Part shown: piece by piece, positions 27,781 to 37,136 of the stretch
Layout of the letters: each line of letters begins with the position of its first letter
Position numbering within the stretch: the first letter of the stretch is position 1
Source: Desulforhopalus sp.
Lineage (GTDB): Bacteria; Desulfobacterota; Desulfobulbia; Desulfobulbales; Desulfocapsaceae
DNA: 64,000 nt
Direction: 5' to 3'
Assembly: GCA_030247675.1 (NCBI GenBank)
Contig: JAOTRX010000008.1
Coordinates: forward strand, 1 to 64,000
Notes under the pieces: generated by a model
What the model was told of the DNA's origin: nothing
The model's database searches: none
What the model saw: only the letters and a program-made list of their open reading frames with translations
Made by a program: the position numbers and the translations under genes

Positions 27781-27824
27781 ACCTTGATGAGTTTTTAATT
27801 ATCAAGGTTGCCCCAAGCTCATCT
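27781..27824 (+). promoter_or_regulatory. Two overlapping hairpins in the cooC 5' region
   Basis: ACCTTGAT (27781-27788) pairs with ATCAAGGT (27801-27808). GATGAG (27786-27791) can instead pair with CTCATC (27818-27823). The two foldings share bases and exclude each other, which would suit a switch, but no known riboswitch is recognised. It lies in the 259-bp gap before cooC. Confidence 0.3.
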
Positions 27825-27905
27825 TCTTGTTTGTTATAACAGCTTTTCGGGATATGGCACTGATAATTGTTTTTTCATTAACGTGAAACTTAGACGGAGA
27901 TATCT

Positions 27906-28673
27906 ATGAGTAAGGTTATTGCCTTTGCAGGAAAGGGAGGGGTAGGAAAAACCACTGTCGCAACCTTGGTTGTGCGATACCTCGGGGAGACAGGAAAAAC
28001 ACCGGTTCTGGCCGTCGATGCCGACCCCAATAGCAACCTTGGGGAAACGATGGGACTCGACGTTACAACGACGATTGGCGAGATACGGGAAAACTATATG
28101 AAGGATCCGCAGGGAATTCCTTCAGGGATGGATAAGGTTAATTACCTTGAGACCCTTATCGAGCAGGCCTTAATTGAAAAGCCAAAATTTGACCTCCTGG
28201 TCATGGGCCGCCAAGAAGGCCAAGGCTGTTATTGCATGGTCAATAATATCCTCAACCGCTTTACCGACAAATTGGCCGGTCATTATAAATACACAATTGT
28301 CGACAATGAGGCCGGCATGGAACATCTCAGCCGACGGACCAGCGGCAAGGTGGATGTGCTCTTTCTTGTCACCGATTATTCCCTGCGCGGTCTCAGGGCC
28401 GTGCGTAGAATCAACCAAATGCTCCCGGGTCTAAAACTCGACGTAAAAAAACTGGCAATTGTCGTGACCCGCGGCCCGGAGAAGCTCAGTGACGCCTTCA
28501 TGGCCGAGGTGACGGAAATTGGCTTACCGATTGCTGGCATAATCCCCCATGATCCAGCGCTCCTCGAGTTTGACATGGAAAGGCGCTCCTTGCTCGAACT
28601 CCCCGATAATGCACCATCCGTGCAGGCAATCGAAAAATTGATGGCTGATTATTGCCCACCTCTCTCAAAATAG
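27906..28673 (+). CDS. cooC: CO dehydrogenase nickel-insertion ATPase CooC-like
   Basis: A 255-aa MinD/ParA-type P-loop ATPase. Deviant Walker A GKGGVGKTT (9-17), DADPNSNLG, and the CxC metal site GCYC (C108, C110) that in CooC dimers binds Ni or Zn. It loads nickel into anaerobic CO dehydrogenase. GGAG seven bases upstream supports ATG 27906. No CODH structural genes are in the window, so the target must be elsewhere. Confidence 0.9.
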   Translation: MSKVIAFAGKGGVGKTTVATLVVRYLGETGKTPVLAVDADPNSNLGETMGLDVTTTIGEIRENYMKDPQGIPSGMDKVNYLETLIEQALIEKPKFDLLVMGRQEGQGCYCMVNNILNRFTDKLAGHYKYTIVDNEAGMEHLSRRTSGKVDVLFLVTDYSLRGLRAVRRINQMLPGLKLDVKKLAIVVTRGPEKLSDAFMAEVTEIGLPIAGIIPHDPALLEFDMERRSLLELPDNAPSVQAIEKLMADYCPPLSK

Positions 28674-28682
28674 ACCAAATAT

Positions 28683-28703
28683 GGGGGACGATCACAGTCC
28701 CCC
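28683..28703 (+). terminator. Hairpin just after cooC
   Basis: Perfect 7-bp stem GGGGGAC/GTCCCCC with a seven-base loop, 10 bp after the cooC stop. The T-run is missing (AAAAT follows), so it may be an mRNA-stabilising end or a weak terminator. Confidence 0.5.
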
Positions 28704-28905
28704 AAAATCCCGCCTTCTATCCGGCCGTTTCACAAGACCGCGTCTTTTCGCCCTACCTTGCAGATTTTTTTGATCCTTGCAGTAATCTTGACCTATATCA
28801 ATGTTGCGTTTTGCGAATGTGTGTAGACTTTTCAATAATGGGACACTCTCCATACCAGAGAGATATAAACCATCTTCATTTATAAACATCCCCGAGGAAA
28901 CATCT

Positions 28906-29571
28906 ATGAAATGCCCAGGCCAGGACACAAAATATTGGAAAGCAGGCGCCATCTTTGAAGTGCAGTGCCCTAAATGCAACACCTCCGTTGAATTTTACAA
29001 GGATGACACCAGCCGGAAATGTGGCAATTGTGGTCATCGTTTTGTCAATCCAAACTTGGACTTTGGCTGTGCTTCCTATTGCCCATACGCCGAGCAGTGC
29101 CTGGGTGCCCTACCGGAAGACTTCACCGGAGCGAAAGAAAATCTCTTAAAAGACAAGGTTGCCGTGGAGATGAAGAGATTTTTTCAATCTGATTTCAAGC
29201 GGATCCGTCAAGCTACCACCACCGCCAAGTTCGCTGAAAACATAGGCAAAGCCGAGGGAGGCAATCTTGCTGTCCTGCTTTGTGCCGCATACCTCCACGA
29301 CACCGGTCTGAGCGAGGCTCAAGCTATACTGAATAAACTTGGTGCCGGCGAAATGATGATTAAAGAAATCTGTACAGTACTTCTTCACGACCACCAGGTT
29401 AGCGAAGGTGACTCGCTCCAGGCAAAAATTCTCCATGACGCTCTTTCGCTCAGACAAATGCAGGAAGAATTGAAAGAAAAACCGGCAAGTGACCGAAAAA
29501 CTCAACCGACCTCAGTAAAGAAGTTCTTTACCAATTCTGCCAAAGAGATTGCGGCCACCCTTGTTGACTAG
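28906..29571 (+). CDS. Zinc-ribbon plus HD-domain-like protein
   Basis: A 221-aa protein. N-terminal zinc ribbon CPKC (21-24) and CGNC (39-42), then a second cysteine group C55, C59, C65, then a helical region with AAYLHDTG (H131-D132) and LLHDHQ (H161-H163) resembling HD phosphohydrolases. A full HD set is not obvious, so catalysis is uncertain. The frame opens at 28801, but GAGGAAA before ATG 28906 marks the true start. Function unknown; its place beside cooC and the Hdr-like genes suggests a link to anaerobic redox enzymes. Confidence 0.72.
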   Translation: MKCPGQDTKYWKAGAIFEVQCPKCNTSVEFYKDDTSRKCGNCGHRFVNPNLDFGCASYCPYAEQCLGALPEDFTGAKENLLKDKVAVEMKRFFQSDFKRIRQATTTAKFAENIGKAEGGNLAVLLCAAYLHDTGLSEAQAILNKLGAGEMMIKEICTVLLHDHQVSEGDSLQAKILHDALSLRQMQEELKEKPASDRKTQPTSVKKFFTNSAKEIAATLVD

Positions 29572-29786
29572 GGAACACTAGCAATCAGCCTTTTAATGTC
29601 ACACAGATGCTTTTTTGCCAAAAGACCTCCGCGGGCATAAAACACTACGTTCCAGCCGCTGTTGCCGATACTTTGGTGCAATGGTTCCAGTCGGTACCAT
29701 AAAGTTCCTTGGTGATCCCCATCCCTTTCTTGTCTCTTGCAGCGCTTTACGATATCATCAAGAAACTCATCCTTGGTGAAGAGATT
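29568..29786 (-). pseudogene. Startless reverse-strand reading frame, possible gene remnant
   Basis: Read on the minus strand, about 72 codons are open (ENLFTKDEFLDDIVKRC, LWYRLEPLHQS, NVVFYARGGLLAKKH, DIKRLIAS) with a protein-like composition, and end at a stop that overlaps the stop of the HD-protein gene. No ATG, GTG or TTG lies at its 5' end; an in-frame stop sits just before, next to the hairpin at 29789. It looks like the 3' part of a decayed or disrupted gene. I do not recognise the family. Confidence 0.4.
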
Positions 29787-29788
29787 TT

Positions 29789-29817
29789 CAACTGATCATC
29801 CCCAAGATGATCAGTTG
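29789..29817 (+). promoter_or_regulatory. Perfect 11-bp inverted repeat before the pilR-like gene
   Basis: CAACTGATCAT (29789-29799) and ATGATCAGTTG (29807-29817) flank a seven-base spacer, 58 bp before the response-regulator ATG. There is no T-run on the plus strand. It could be an operator for a dimeric regulator or a hairpin from an inserted element. Confidence 0.5.
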
Positions 29818-29875
29818 GCAAAGCTGCTATAAATGAATCCTCAGTCAACTATAATAAACAGAGAAGAAGGTGCCC

Positions 29876-31258
29876 ATGGCCTCGGTATTAATCGTCGATG
29901 ACGAACGCAGTATGCGGGATTTTCTCAAGATCCTTCTGGAGAAAGCGGGGCATAAGGTGAGTATCGCCGAAAGTGGTCAAAAGGCATTGGCACTTCTCGA
30001 TAATCAACCGGTGGAGGTCGTCGTCAGTGATATTCGTATGCCGGGAATGACCGGAATTGAACTCCTTGAAACGATAAAAGAGAATTTCCCCGATCTGCCG
30101 GTCATAATGATCACCGCCTTCGCGTCTCCCGATGATGCCGTTTTGGCAATGAAGAACGGGGCCTTCGATTACATCACCAAGCCGTTCAATGTTGACGAAA
30201 TCAAAGCAGTAATTGAATCAGCAACCAGTAAAACCCAGCAAACTAAAAAACCAGAAGATCTCAGTGACTGTTTCCCGGAAATAATCGGGAAGAGCAGAGA
30301 AATGTTGAAAATATTCGACATGATCCAACGTGTTGCCCCGACACCGGCCAACGTCCTCATCTATGGAGAATCCGGAACCGGCAAGGAGTTGGTGGCACAA
30401 GCCATTCATCAGCATAGCAAGGTGGCTGCCCATAACTTTGTGCCAATTACCTGCAGCGCTATCCCGGAAGACCTGATGGAAAGTGAACTGTTTGGCCACA
30501 TAAAGGGATCTTTCACCGGGGCGATCAGCGACAAACCGGGATTATTTAATGAGGCGGACGGCGGCACCGCCTTCCTCGACGAAATAGGTGAGTTGACGCC
30601 AATTATCCAAACAAAACTGTTGCGCGTCCTGCAGGAACGAGAGATAAAACCGGTCGGCGGAACGCGGTCAAAACGCATTGATGTCCGGATCATTGCCGCC
30701 ACCAACAAGATTCTTGAAGATGAAATCCGCGCGGGAAGGTTCAGAGAGGATCTTTTTTACCGTCTGGCAGTTGTTCCGATGCGGGTACCGGCGCTCCGCG
30801 AGCGAAAGGAAGATGTCCCCTTGTTGGTCGACTACTTCCTAAAGAAATATTCCCGGCAGCTTGGTAAAGAAGTCCAAGAAATCTCCTCCTATGGTCTGCA
30901 GGTATTAATGAATTACCATTTTCCGGGCAATGTTCGGGAATTGGAGAACATTATCGAACGAGGGGTTGCCCTGGCCGGATCGAACATCATCCTCCCTGAA
31001 AGCCTGACTTTCGCCAGCAAAAGCACGCTGGCAGCCCCGCCTATGGAAAAGAATGAATACGACAATCTCTTTCAAGCAGCCGCAAGTGAAGAGGAACTCT
31101 TCGATTTGGGGCTTGAAAAAATTGTCGACAATCTGGAAAAGCGCCTCATAGCCCATGCCTTGAAAAAAACCAACAATTCAAAGATGCAGGCCGCCGATCT
31201 TTTGCGCCTTAGCTTTCGTTCCCTGCGATATAAAGTCAAGAAATACGGATTGAGTTGA
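29876..31258 (+). CDS. Sigma-54-dependent response regulator, PilR/NtrC-like
   Basis: A 460-aa regulator. Receiver domain 1-120 with the DDE acidic pair, phospho-acceptor Asp in VVVSDIRMPGM and Lys in ITKPFN. AAA+ domain with Walker A GESGTGKE, the sigma-54 contact loop GSFTGA, Walker B GGTAFLDEIGEL and an arginine-rich RFREDLFYRL. The C-terminal Fis-type helix-turn-helix ends QAADLLRLSFRSLRYKVKKYGL. GTG 29870 is possible, but AGAAGG five bases before ATG 29876 is better. It precedes its sensor kinase; no pilus genes are adjacent, so the regulon is not clear. Confidence 0.93.
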   Translation: MASVLIVDDERSMRDFLKILLEKAGHKVSIAESGQKALALLDNQPVEVVVSDIRMPGMTGIELLETIKENFPDLPVIMITAFASPDDAVLAMKNGAFDYITKPFNVDEIKAVIESATSKTQQTKKPEDLSDCFPEIIGKSREMLKIFDMIQRVAPTPANVLIYGESGTGKELVAQAIHQHSKVAAHNFVPITCSAIPEDLMESELFGHIKGSFTGAISDKPGLFNEADGGTAFLDEIGELTPIIQTKLLRVLQEREIKPVGGTRSKRIDVRIIAATNKILEDEIRAGRFREDLFYRLAVVPMRVPALRERKEDVPLLVDYFLKKYSRQLGKEVQEISSYGLQVLMNYHFPGNVRELENIIERGVALAGSNIILPESLTFASKSTLAAPPMEKNEYDNLFQAAASEEELFDLGLEKIVDNLEKRLIAHALKKTNNSKMQAADLLRLSFRSLRYKVKKYGLS

Positions 31259-31265
31259 GCACGCA

Positions 31266-32951
31266 ATGGATCTTTCCCCCCTCATCGAAAACGCCCGGAA
31301 CACCAAGAGCGTCGACCAAATTCTCAGAAATCAGCTGCTCTGGATGCTGGCGCTGCGGATTGTCCTCTATACCCTCTTGATGGTCATTAGTTATGTTTTC
31401 CGCAGCGCCCGTTTTGATGTTATCGTCCTGCCGCCCAATATCCTGATTTTACTGCTTCTGTTAGTATTCCTGACAACCATCTTCTCGGCATTTTTTTTGA
31501 TGATTTATCAGGGAAATTTGCGGAAATTCGGCTTTGCCCAAAACCTCCTCGACACATGTTTCGTGGCATTGCTGGTCTTCTTTTCCGGCTCTTCGCAATC
31601 AATCTTCACCTCTGTATTCTTTTTTCCGATTATAGCCGGCGGACTGATCCTGCCAAGAAAAGGTGGACTGATTGCCGCCGCATCGGCAACTCTCCTGTTT
31701 GGAAGCATTCTCTTCCTTGAGGCTTACGAACTTTACCCAGAGTATCTGCGAATAACACCGCCGAATCCAACGGTTATCCTCAACCATTTCTCGGTTCATG
31801 GATTGACCTTCTTTCTCGCTGCGGTTCTTAGTGCCCTTTTTGGCATGCGGCTGCACAAAACCGAAAACGCCCTCTCTGATTCCTTACGGGATTTCGATCA
31901 ACTGACTATTCTCTACAAACAAATCTTCGATAATATCTCTACAGGCATCATAACAATTGACGTCCACCATACGATTACCTCGGCTAACAATGCTGTCGAA
32001 AAGATTACCGGATTCCATCACCTTGATCTCTTAGGGAAAAAGCTCGAAGTAGCTTTCCCGAATCTTGATATATCGGGAGACAACACCCGCTTGACCGCCG
32101 ACTTCATCAAACAAGACGGCAATAAGGTCCGAATAGGCTATTCCCATATTAATATTCCACCGTCGAACGACCCGAGGCCAACACAGGAGCCTCCGCATAA
32201 AATCATAACGTTAAAGGACATAAGTGAGATTGAAAAATTGGAACGCCAGGTCAGACAAACCGAGAAGCTCGCTGCTATCGGCATGATGAGTGCGAGTATT
32301 GCGCACGATTTCCGTAACCCTCTGACAGCTATATCGGGTTCAGCCCAGGTTCTCGCCAACGAGTATTCATCCGGCGGCTCGGAAAATTATACCAATTTCC
32401 AATTGACTACCATCATCCTCAGAGAATCAAATCGCCTCATTGAAACCATCAGCGATTTCCTGCGGTTTTCCAGGCCGGAAATCGCCCGTTGCAACTGGTT
32501 CTCTCTCCGCGGCTGCATTGAGGAAGTCCTGCAGGTCTGCAAGGTGGATCCCGCTTGGCCGGAGTCAGCGCAGATACACTGCGATTTTGATCAAAAAATC
32601 GATATCTGGGCGGATGAAAAAGAGATCTTCACAGTCTTCACCCATCTCATACTCAATGGTTTAGCTTTTTGCCCGCCAGGCAAAGAGTGCATCACCATTG
32701 AGGCCCGTGAGATAAAAGACAAGGAACTTCATGAGGCAATTGAAATTTCAATCAGTGATAATGGACCGGGGATTGAGGAGGCTAAAAGGGAACAGATCTT
32801 CGAGCCGTTTTACACGACACGCCCTGAGGGAACTGGGCTTGGCCTGGCAATAGTCAAACAGACTATTGATGAGCACCAGGGCTCTATCGAGGTGATGTGC
32901 AGCCGGGATGGAGGGGCCAGATTCACCATAACCCTCCCCCTGCCCCAATAA
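31266..32951 (+). CDS. PilS-like membrane sensor histidine kinase
   Basis: A 561-aa kinase. About six N-terminal membrane helices (residues 30-195) with little periplasmic sequence, as in PilS. Then a PAS domain (about 215-310: IFDNISTGIITIDVHHTITSAN), HisKA with the phosphorylated His in SIAHDFRNPLTAI, and HATPase_c with DNGPGIEE, the F-box FEPFYTTRPEGTGLGLAI and a final G box. It starts 7 bp after the regulator and should phosphorylate it. It ends close to a converging gene. Confidence 0.92.
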   Translation: MDLSPLIENARNTKSVDQILRNQLLWMLALRIVLYTLLMVISYVFRSARFDVIVLPPNILILLLLLVFLTTIFSAFFLMIYQGNLRKFGFAQNLLDTCFVALLVFFSGSSQSIFTSVFFFPIIAGGLILPRKGGLIAAASATLLFGSILFLEAYELYPEYLRITPPNPTVILNHFSVHGLTFFLAAVLSALFGMRLHKTENALSDSLRDFDQLTILYKQIFDNISTGIITIDVHHTITSANNAVEKITGFHHLDLLGKKLEVAFPNLDISGDNTRLTADFIKQDGNKVRIGYSHINIPPSNDPRPTQEPPHKIITLKDISEIEKLERQVRQTEKLAAIGMMSASIAHDFRNPLTAISGSAQVLANEYSSGGSENYTNFQLTTIILRESNRLIETISDFLRFSRPEIARCNWFSLRGCIEEVLQVCKVDPAWPESAQIHCDFDQKIDIWADEKEIFTVFTHLILNGLAFCPPGKECITIEAREIKDKELHEAIEISISDNGPGIEEAKREQIFEPFYTTRPEGTGLGLAIVKQTIDEHQGSIEVMCSRDGGARFTITLPLPQ

Positions 32952-32980
32952 CCGGGTAAGACTCTACACATTCACCTCTT

Positions 32981-33595
32981 TTACTTTGCCTTTTGGCCGA
33001 TAGCTGGGGGAAAGGCCGGCTCGTCATTGAAGTTAAAATTTTCTGCCTTCAAATGGACGGTCCCTGTCCCAGTGCGATCAACTGCTGTTATCGCGCCACC
33101 AATCCAAAGTTTCTTGCCAGACTCCAGCTGCCGAAGCTTAGGGTAGAGGGAGGTATCAACTTCACTCTCAATCACCACTCCAAAACCATTTTCGGCCGCA
33201 TCGAGGACAAGGGTAGCCTTGCTACTGCCTTCAGTTGCCTGCAAGGTAAAAAAATACCCAGGCCACAATACACGCAGACCGGTAAATTTCGCCTCGACAA
33301 CGTCCTCATTGAGATTTTCCAGGGAAGTCAACTGTTGCAAAAGTTCGTCAGGGGAAGGTGTAAGAGAAAACGTCGCGGATTGCGATGGCTCCTGACCTGT
33401 TGCATCTACGCCTTGATGTTCGACTTTAAGCTCAACACTCTTCGGAATATTCGTTGCCAGAGGCTCCTTTTCCGAACGCATCAGCATGAGCAAACTACCT
33501 CCACCCCCGACGATTAAAATGAAGACAATTATTGAACCGGCGAGTACCGCTCTTTTTCGATTCTTTCTTAGATATTCTAGTAGTATCGGTAGCAT
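32981..33595 (-). CDS. Membrane-anchored protein of unknown function, OB-fold-like
   Basis: A 204-aa protein I do not recognise. Basic N-terminus, one membrane helix (RAVLAGSIIVFILIVGGGGSLLMLM), a Ser/Gln-rich linker, then an external domain of about 110 residues whose end (KLWIGGAITAVDRTGTGTVHL) resembles the OB-like tRNA_anti fold seen in other exported proteins. TTG 33601 is the upstream alternative to ATG 33595. It follows murA by about 250 bp (33596-33842 shows no gene), so it may be the last gene of the murA transcript. Confidence 0.65.
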   Translation of the reverse strand: MLPILLEYLRKNRKRAVLAGSIIVFILIVGGGGSLLMLMRSEKEPLATNIPKSVELKVEHQGVDATGQEPSQSATFSLTPSPDELLQQLTSLENLNEDVVEAKFTGLRVLWPGYFFTLQATEGSSKATLVLDAAENGFGVVIESEVDTSLYPKLRQLESGKKLWIGGAITAVDRTGTGTVHLKAENFNFNDEPAFPPAIGQKAK

Positions 33596-33842
33596 GTTCA
33601 ATGCGTCCTTATCCGACGATTATGATCCGGGTCTTCCTGCGGCGTCTGTCGCCTCAGCCTCTTGAGCAATGATAATATTTGGCGGAACCATTAGCAAATC
33701 ATCACTTCGCTAAAATTGTCTTTATTCTATTCTCAAACAGAATCGAAACAAAGAGTAACTGCAAAGAACCTAGAGCCCATCATGGCAAGAGGAGCAGCAC
33801 CACCTAATAACCTCTGAACCTTCTAGCTCTTTTACCATAGAA

Positions 33843-35123
33843 TCACTCTTGTTCTTTCCACACCCTGGCACCAAGACCAGTGAGTTTGTCCACAAGGTTC
33901 TCATAACCACGCTCAAGATGATATATACGCGAGATATCAGTTCTCCCGTTGGCCGCAAGCCCGGCAATAACCAGTGATGAACTAGCTCGAAGGTCAGTTG
34001 CCATGACCGGTGCACCGCTCAACCCTTTCATGCCAAGACCAGAAACCACCGCAGAATGTCCGTCAACCCTGATCTTAGCCCCCATTCTTTGCAACTCAGC
34101 CACATGCATAAAACGGTTTTCAAAGATTGTCTCGGTGATTACGCAAATGTCTGACCCTAGAGTCATCAGTGCCATATATTGTGCCTGGAGATCGGTCGGA
34201 TAACCGGGATAGGGCATGGTTTTAATATCGACGCTGTTCAAAGTTGGCAATTCTCTCAAACCGGAAGGCCAGCCTATACTGATGGTGTCTTGAGTCTCAG
34301 TGATCTGCAACCCGGCACTGCGTAATTTTTCTAGGAGTGAAGGCAGGTGACCGGGATTACAGTGAGTTACCGTACCTGACCCGCCGGTTGCAGCAATTGC
34401 TATAAGGTAGGTTCCGGTCTCGATTCGGTCAGGAATAATTGCACAATCGGCAGGCGTAAGGTTCCTTACGCCATGGATGGTCAGCCTATCGGTGTCGCGC
34501 CCTTCAATTCTTGCCCCCATTCCATTCAACATATCAATGAGATTGCCGATCTCAGGCTCACGGGCGGCATTTTTGATGAAGGTGGTACCCTCTGCCAGGA
34601 CAGCGGCCATTAGCAGGTTTTCCGTACCAGTCACCGAGGGAATATCAAAGTATATGACACTCCCCTGCATCGGTCCATTAATGTGAGCATCAACGTATCC
34701 ACCATCAAGATTGCAGGTAACCCCAAGGCGTTCTAGGCCCATTATGTGAAAATTTATTGGCCTCGCTCCGATAGCGCAACCTCCCGGTAACGAGACCTTG
34801 GCCTTGCCAAGCCTGGCTAGCAACGGCCCCAATACGAGCACTGAGGCACGCATGGTTTTCACCAAATCATATGGCGCCTCGGCATGGATGAGATTGGTTG
34901 AATCAATGACCAGGAGGTCGCCGGTCCTTTCACTTCTAACCCCGAGATTTTCCAGGAGCCGGATAAATGTGCGAGTATCCCGGAGATCGGGAACATTGCG
35001 CAGAATATGTCGCCCAGGCGTCAGCAGGGTCGCGGCCATCAAAGGCAGTGCAGCGTTCTTAGCCCCGCTGATTCGTACCTTTCCGTGTAACGGCACACCG
35101 CCCTCAATAACGAGTTTTTCCAT
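33843..35123 (-). CDS. murA: UDP-N-acetylglucosamine 1-carboxyvinyltransferase
   Basis: First committed step of peptidoglycan synthesis: PEP enolpyruvyl transfer to UDP-GlcNAc. 426 aa, with KVRISGAKNAALPLMAA at the N-terminus, the catalytic and fosfomycin-reactive Cys in LPGGCAIGARPI, and the closing PGYPTDLQAQYMALMT block. It lies 14 bp after prmC, completing the rho-rpmE-prfA-prmC-murA order. Confidence 0.97.
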   Translation of the reverse strand: MEKLVIEGGVPLHGKVRISGAKNAALPLMAATLLTPGRHILRNVPDLRDTRTFIRLLENLGVRSERTGDLLVIDSTNLIHAEAPYDLVKTMRASVLVLGPLLARLGKAKVSLPGGCAIGARPINFHIMGLERLGVTCNLDGGYVDAHINGPMQGSVIYFDIPSVTGTENLLMAAVLAEGTTFIKNAAREPEIGNLIDMLNGMGARIEGRDTDRLTIHGVRNLTPADCAIIPDRIETGTYLIAIAATGGSGTVTHCNPGHLPSLLEKLRSAGLQITETQDTISIGWPSGLRELPTLNSVDIKTMPYPGYPTDLQAQYMALMTLGSDICVITETIFENRFMHVAELQRMGAKIRVDGHSAVVSGLGMKGLSGAPVMATDLRASSSLVIAGLAANGRTDISRIYHLERGYENLVDKLTGLGARVWKEQE

Positions 35124-35137
35124 TATATATCACCATG

Positions 35138-36013
35138 TTAGTTATTTCTAATTGTTGCATGCAAAACCCTGTCCCGATCGGCATAGTCGACGAGTATGTC
35201 AACTTTTTCAAAAGCTGGAGATCCATCGAACTCTTCGGCAAAAAGTAAACGTACCTCTTCACCCTGATCCGCACCGATTTCCATAAATAACTGTCCCCCG
35301 GGGCACATAAACTGGGATACATCCCGGCGTATTCTCCGGATAATATCCATCCCTCCGTCACCCCCATCAAGGGCAAGCCTCGGTTCATGTTCGGCAACTT
35401 CGGGCTCAAGGGTATGCTCTATATCAAAGCTGCTCACATAGGGCGGATTCGACACTATGAGAGAAAACTGTCGATTATGTGAAAAAGCTGAGAAAAGATC
35501 GGCCTGCACCATCGCAACTCGCGCCAATAGATTGTGGCGCTGCAAATTACTTCGTGTCACCGCAAGTGCCGCACGGGAGAGATCGACAGCAAACACATCC
35601 TCACCAGTTTCTCTTGCAAGGACCGTGGCAATGACACCGCTGCCGCAGCAAAGATCAAGGAGGTGACCACGCCTAAGGTTCTGTGGATTAACGAGTGCTA
35701 GCACCCGATCGAGGAGAAACTCGGTTTCGGGTCTGGGAATAAGGACTGCCGGGGTAACAAGAAATTGCATTGACCAAAATTCTTGTTCTTTAAGTATATA
35801 TGCGACCGGCTCTCGTTGCTTCCGGCGATTTATAAGGTCAATATATCGTGCTTCATCCTCAACCGGTACCTCTGTTTGACCAAGAAGAAACAGCTCAGTT
35901 CGTGTTTTTGCCAAACAGGCCTCAAGGAGAAGCCGAGCTTCAAGCTGAGATTCCGCTACACCCGCCTTTTCTAGCTGTAACGCAGCGGATTCAAGGAGTT
36001 CAACAAGACGCAT
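35138..36013 (-). CDS. prmC: Release factor glutamine methyltransferase
   Basis: SAM-dependent methyltransferase that modifies the GGQ glutamine of RF1/RF2; 291 aa. N-terminal helical bundle, then YILKEQEFWSMQFLVTPAVLIPRPETE, the SAM loop DLCCGSGVIA and the catalytic NPPY. The frame is open to 36088, but ATG 36013 gives the normal N-terminus MRLVELLES. It starts 34 bp after the stop of prfA, which encodes its own substrate. Confidence 0.95.
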   Translation of the reverse strand: MRLVELLESAALQLEKAGVAESQLEARLLLEACLAKTRTELFLLGQTEVPVEDEARYIDLINRRKQREPVAYILKEQEFWSMQFLVTPAVLIPRPETEFLLDRVLALVNPQNLRRGHLLDLCCGSGVIATVLARETGEDVFAVDLSRAALAVTRSNLQRHNLLARVAMVQADLFSAFSHNRQFSLIVSNPPYVSSFDIEHTLEPEVAEHEPRLALDGGDGGMDIIRRIRRDVSQFMCPGGQLFMEIGADQGEEVRLLFAEEFDGSPAFEKVDILVDYADRDRVLHATIRNN

Positions 36014-36047
36014 AGGACCGGAACAAGCCTCAATACAAAAAGAATAA

Positions 36048-37118
36048 TTATTGTATGCCCTTGAGTTTTTCCGCTTGGTCGTGGGCAATCAATGGAAAAA
36101 TGACGTCTTCGATTTTTCCGCTAATTATCGAGTCAAGTTTATAGAGGGTAAGGTTGATGCGATGGTCAGTCATCCGCCCCTGTGGGAAGTTATAGGTGCG
36201 AATTCTTTCACTTCTATCGCCGCTACCGACCTGACTCTTTCGATCCATGGAAATTTTATCATGCCGCTCCCGTTCCATTTGATCAAGCAAGCGTGCCCGA
36301 AGGACAACAAGCGCCTTTGCCTTGTTTTTATGCTGCGACTTTTCATCCTGACAAATAACGACAAGACCTGTTGGCAGATGGGTAACCCGGACAGCGGAAT
36401 CGGTGGTATTTACCGATTGGCCACCCGGACCGGAGGAGCGGAAGACATCAAACTTCAACTCATTCATATCGATATTCAACTCTACTTCATCGACCTCAGG
36501 CAAAATTGCCACGGTAACCGCCGAGGTGTGTATTCGGCCTTGAGTTTCCGTTTCGGGAACTCGTTGCACGCGGTGCACACCGCTTTCATACTTCAGTTTT
36601 GAATAGACCTGTTCACCACTGATCAGGGCAATGATCTCCTTAAAACCGCCGATACCGATGGGATTCGAACTCATGACCTCAACCCGCCAGCCCATATTTT
36701 CGGCAAAGCGACTGTACATCCTGAACAAATCCCCGGCAAAAAGGGCCGCCTCATCTCCACCTGTTCCTGCTCTGATCTCAAGAAAGATGTTTTTGTCATC
36801 GTTTGGATCTTTTGGGAGAAGAATTATCTTCATCTCTTGATCAAGTTGCTTTTCCTTCTCTGCCAACACGTCTAGCTCCAGCTTGGCAAGCTCCCGCATC
36901 TCTTGATCTTCCGACTCATCAAATAGGATTGCTTTGTTTTCTTGAATTTCCTGCTGGACCTTCATGTACTCGCGGTACTTGGCATTGAGTTTTGCCAAAT
37001 GGGAATGCTCACGAACAACCTTTTGATACTCCTTTTGGTTGTTTACCAGCTGCGGATCGGACAACCGGCCTTCAAGGTCAGAAATCTTGTCGTCGAGGTC
37101 AGCAAATCTTTCAAACAT
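36048..37118 (-). CDS. prfA: Peptide chain release factor 1
   Basis: RF1, 356 aa, which reads UAA/UAG. The PxT stop-codon recognition motif is PET in RVPETETQGRIHTS, and the hydrolysis motif is GGQ in SSGPGGQSVN. An N-terminal coiled domain and the C-terminal SERIRTYNFPQGRMTDHR block are in place. The frame extends to 37160, but that part is the T-run of the rpmE terminator; ATG 37118 is the expected start. Confidence 0.96.
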   Translation of the reverse strand: MFERFADLDDKISDLEGRLSDPQLVNNQKEYQKVVREHSHLAKLNAKYREYMKVQQEIQENKAILFDESEDQEMRELAKLELDVLAEKEKQLDQEMKIILLPKDPNDDKNIFLEIRAGTGGDEAALFAGDLFRMYSRFAENMGWRVEVMSSNPIGIGGFKEIIALISGEQVYSKLKYESGVHRVQRVPETETQGRIHTSAVTVAILPEVDEVELNIDMNELKFDVFRSSGPGGQSVNTTDSAVRVTHLPTGLVVICQDEKSQHKNKAKALVVLRARLLDQMERERHDKISMDRKSQVGSGDRSERIRTYNFPQGRMTDHRINLTLYKLDSIISGKIEDVIFPLIAHDQAEKLKGIQ

Positions 37119-37136
37119 AGCCGTATAAACCGCGAA

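Noticed and set aside
27856..27872. TGGCAC followed by TTGTT before cooC, resembling a sigma-54 promoter
   Set aside because: The spacing between the GG and the expected GC is one base too long and the GC itself is missing.
35138..36088. Longer PrmC start at 36088
   Set aside because: The extra 25 residues lie in the prfA-prmC junction and overlap prfA; ATG 36013 gives the family N-terminus.
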